Shown piece after piece: positions 61,609-64,000 of a DNA stretch of 64,000 nucleotides (position 1 is the stretch's first letter; each line of letters starts with the position of its first letter). Source of the DNA: Pedobacter cryoconitis. Lineage in GTDB: Bacteria; Bacteroidota; Bacteroidia; Sphingobacteriales; Sphingobacteriaceae. Where the stretch lies: assembly GCF_014207135.1 (NCBI RefSeq), contig NZ_JACHCC010000014.1, positions 1 to 64,000 on the forward strand, read 5' to 3'. A program made the position numbers and the translations under genes. The notes beneath the pieces are model-generated. The model worked only from the letters and a program-made list of their open reading frames with translations. It did not search any database and had not been told where the DNA came from.

Positions 61609-63240
61609 TTACACCGAAAATTCTGGTGTATTAAAGAATGTAATGGTAACGACAAGGCCTTTTTTGGCATTATTAAACTTAATCTGTCCGTTTAGCAGAT
61701 AAACCCTGTTCTTAATTCCACTTAAACCAGATCCGCTACTGAAAGCCTCATCAATGTTCTGGTGGAGTCCTATACCATTGTCTGTTACCCTGATGATAAC
61801 CTGGTTATCATGAAAACTTACTTTTACTTCTGCGTGTGTGGCATGAGCATGTTTGATACAGTTATTGATCAGTTCCTGTATCATCCTGAAGGAATACAGC
61901 TGTACATCCTGATGGAGAAAATCTGCTGAACTATCAATGTAAGTATCAATCTGGAAATGTACTGTGCTTGTCCGCTGAGCCATTTCTTTTATTCCGGCAA
62001 CGAAACCAAAGTTTTTCAATACTGCCGGAGTCAGTTCATAGGAGATCTGCCGGGTTTCCCTGATTGCCTGATCCAGTAACTGATTGACATTTTTGAATTC
62101 ACCTTTCAGGTTATGAACCCTTTCTACACTTTCCAGGTTCAGCTTTATACCGTAAAGTAGCTGACAGACACTATCATGCAATGCCCTGCTGATATTGTTG
62201 CGTTCTTTTTCCTGTGCAGTCAGGGTAGCAGAAAGAATTAACTTCTGTTGGTCATTCTTTAGAATTTCTGCTTCGTGCTCAAATTTTTTACGTTCAGTAA
62301 TATCCATTAATATCCCGGCAAAATAGTTTGACTTGGACTCTTCCTGTACCTTGATTTCGTGCCCTTTTGCCGCAATATATTTAAACTGTCCAGTCTCATC
62401 AGCCACCCTGAACTCCATATCAATATCTTTCAATCCATTGACTGCACTCATCAGCTGATGACGAACATGCTGCTGATCATCTGGATGGATCATTGAAATC
62501 AATCCAACGATCGTACCTTTGAAAGCCCAGCTATTAATCCCCATAATCTTATAACTATGGCTGTCTAAAAAGACGGTATTTGATCCCCAGCTAATTTTCC
62601 AGGTTCCGGTAGCTGATGCTCTCAATGTCATTTCCAACCTTTCTTTCGTCTCTTTGAGAATTTGCTGGGCATTCCTACTCTCAGTAATGTCAATGACAGT
62701 GATGTAGTATTTAATATCAGTGGTGAACATACTCGAAACCCCTATACCTTCCATTCTGGTATATACAACTTTACCATTTAAAAACTTCAGCTTAATCTCA
62801 GCAGATTGTTTACCATCACTATGCTGCATTCTATGCAAGAAATTATAGAAATCCTCCCATGACTTTGGAGCAATGAAACTTTGGAATCTCCTATTCATGA
62901 TAGCCTGTTTAGAGATTTTAAGCAGATCAATCCCATTCTGATTGGCCTCTTCCACGATTCCAAGATAATCAAGAATGAAATATCCTACCGGAGCCAGATC
63001 ATAAAGTCCTACAAATTTGGCCCGCTCCTGATCAAGCGTTAAATAGGACGCCTTAAGTTCATCATTCTGCATCTGCAGTTCCATCTGATAGACCTGAAGT
63101 TCATTCAGAAGAACATTAATATCATCATCAGTCAGTTTTCGGGGTGAAGAGAAAATATCATTCTTATGCTTCAATTTCCCTGACAACCTACTAATCAACG
63201 ATGGATGACTTACTCTGGCTGAATTTTGACTTTTATCCAC
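61609..63240 (-). CDS. PAS-domain sensor histidine kinase (HisKA_3/NarX-like)
   Basis: A 543-aa kinase: N-terminal coiled-coil, PAS domain ~75-190 (FVGLYDLAPVGYFILDYLGI), second PAS/PAC ~200-320 (GTWKISWGSNTVFLDSHSY ... GILMDITERKKFE), HisKA_3 with ISRALHDSVCQLLYGIKL (His), and HATPase with ELINNCIKHAHA and GSGLSGIKNRV. No transmembrane segment, so it senses something in the cytosol. The start is GTG. Pairs with the NarL regulator downstream. Confidence 0.93.
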   Translation of the reverse strand: MDKSQNSARVSHPSLISRLSGKLKHKNDIFSSPRKLTDDDINVLLNELQVYQMELQMQNDELKASYLTLDQERAKFVGLYDLAPVGYFILDYLGIVEEANQNGIDLLKISKQAIMNRRFQSFIAPKSWEDFYNFLHRMQHSDGKQSAEIKLKFLNGKVVYTRMEGIGVSSMFTTDIKYYITVIDITESRNAQQILKETKERLEMTLRASATGTWKISWGSNTVFLDSHSYKIMGINSWAFKGTIVGLISMIHPDDQQHVRHQLMSAVNGLKDIDMEFRVADETGQFKYIAAKGHEIKVQEESKSNYFAGILMDITERKKFEHEAEILKNDQQKLILSATLTAQEKERNNISRALHDSVCQLLYGIKLNLESVERVHNLKGEFKNVNQLLDQAIRETRQISYELTPAVLKNFGFVAGIKEMAQRTSTVHFQIDTYIDSSADFLHQDVQLYSFRMIQELINNCIKHAHATHAEVKVSFHDNQVIIRVTDNGIGLHQNIDEAFSSGSGLSGIKNRVYLLNGQIKFNNAKKGLVVTITFFNTPEFSV

Positions 63241-63551
63241 TGTTTTGACTTCTAAAAATGATTAATAAGGCTGATAGTCTAATTGTATCGCAATGATTTA
63301 CCGGCTGAGTCTTCACAAAAAAAACTTTTGAAGTGCATGAAAAGATCCGGCCGAACCGACTACTCCTATGATTGGGAAAGAAGATTGTGCCTGCCTGGAT
63401 TCTTTTAATTTGTTTTGATCTTGTATCATTATTTTTTCAGAGATCTTATAAAGATAAAATTAACTTAGAAGTACTCAGTTACAAAAATATATTAAAAAGA
63501 TAAAATAATAGATCGCGTTTACTAATTATAATGTTGATTCAAATTACTATT
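63241..63551. other. Intergenic region before the kinase gene
   Basis: AT-rich, about 310 nt, no gene, no hairpin terminator or consensus promoter that I can support. Confidence 0.4.
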
Positions 63552-64000
63552 TCAGGTAATGTTCAATTGCTGATCCACATATGCTCTCCTTCGAAAGTTA
63601 TGCAGATGCGCATTTTTACAGGCTACGACTGACTGCATTAAACGAAACATTGCCTTATAATTCTCATTCCAGGAAAATGCACTATTCCCCTGAACAACGG
63701 AATTGGGAAAAGAATGAATATTAGCATGCATTTTTTTCAGGTTTTCAGGTAATCTATATCCTTCTGTAAACACCAGGTCGGCTTTCTCCAACAGTTTTTT
63801 CTCCAGTATACTCATTTCTTGAGGCACATGCCTCAGCCCGGAAACTTCATCCATACAATCGTACACAGTCAGTTTAGGTTTATGTTTTTTCACAAATAAC
63901 TGGGCCAAAGGGTTATAATACCAGAATGTCCACTGACTGAGTTCTGCATCTCTTAAAAACTCATCGATCAACTCTGCCATACATCGGGTTACCTGATCTG
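63552..64000 (-). pseudogene. Glycosyltransferase family 1-like fragment, C-terminally truncated
   Basis: The frame is open from the window edge, so the N-terminus is missing from view. It shows FWYYNPLAQLF, LTVYDCMDEVSGLRHVP and ADLVFTEGYRLPENLKKMHANIHSFPNSV, as in the glycosyltransferases linked to UDP-galactopyranose mutase-type clusters. In that family ~200 residues follow FPxSV, ending with the GT catalytic region; here the match is lost and the frame ends after ~50 unrelated residues. Probably a decayed gene. Confidence 0.7.

Overview
The window looks like chromosomal DNA of a Bacteroidota bacterium, most likely of the family Sphingobacteriaceae (Pedobacter-like). The reasons are promoter -7 boxes of the form TAnnTTTG, SusC/BtuB/HmuR-type TonB receptors with SusD-era style lipoproteins, an ECF sigma/FecR pair, DUF4386, DUF6326, DUF4833 and DUF5074 families, PKD-like repeat adhesins and short AT-rich intergenic gaps. 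This taxonomic call is an inference from gene content. No tRNA, rRNA, CRISPR array, prophage or insertion sequence was recognised.

Layout. 1-6.0 kb: the N-terminal part of a giant secreted lectin/PKD-like adhesin on the minus strand, ending (at the window edge) in an array of almost identical 273-bp repeats. 6.7-8.4 kb: a structured ~200-nt leader with a 61-aa cold-shock-associated small protein, a glycine-zipper lipoprotein and a CspA protein. 8.4-13.8 kb: epimerase-like oxidoreductase, beta-CASP nuclease, OmpA porin and two membrane proteins. 13.8-15.6 kb: an ArsR repressor / Old Yellow Enzyme operon with a clear operator. 15.7-22.8 kb: an ergothioneine operon (EgtE-like lyase, flavin disulfide reductase, ABC ATPase, permease-binding-protein fusion, EgtB, EgtD), facing an acetyl-CoA hydrolase/transferase across a shared dyad. 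24.3-27.4 kb: copper export (CopA, copper chaperone, and an AraC regulator carrying its own metal-binding domain). 27.5-34.3 kb: a serine hydrolase and then an envelope-signalling operon, in which an ECF sigma factor and FecR anti-sigma are coupled to an STN-bearing surface-repeat protein rather than to a TonB receptor. 34.3-40.2 kb: a cobalamin riboswitch followed by a BtuB receptor and three surface lipoproteins, two of them beta-propellers like BtuG. 40.2-46.1 kb: PPK2, PBP1A, a VOC protein, a degenerate GIY-YIG protein divergent from a LexA/CI-like S24 repressor with three operators, and a small periplasmic protein. 46.1-51.7 kb: rplT-rpmI-infC-thrS, LysR, GNAT and rpiA. 51.8-58.9 kb: a heme-uptake operon (hmuR-Y-T-U-V-S) with two Fur-like dyads around its promoter. 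59-63.2 kb: a LytTR response regulator, a 42-aa exported peptide overlapping an orphan HlyD-like adaptor, and a NarL-type regulator with its PAS kinase. 63.5-64 kb: the end of a glycosyltransferase, apparently truncated.

The most interesting items are: (1) the permease-binding-protein fusion of the ergothioneine operon, whose binding domain appears circularly permuted; (2) the ECF/FecR/STN-surface-repeat signalling operon; (3) the complete ergothioneine make-import-recycle gene set including a flavoprotein; (4) the structured RNA leader ahead of an orphan cold-shock N-terminal domain; (5) the S24 repressor with three matched operators facing a catalytically degenerate GIY-YIG protein; and (6) the hidden exported peptide / HlyD-like pair between two-component genes.
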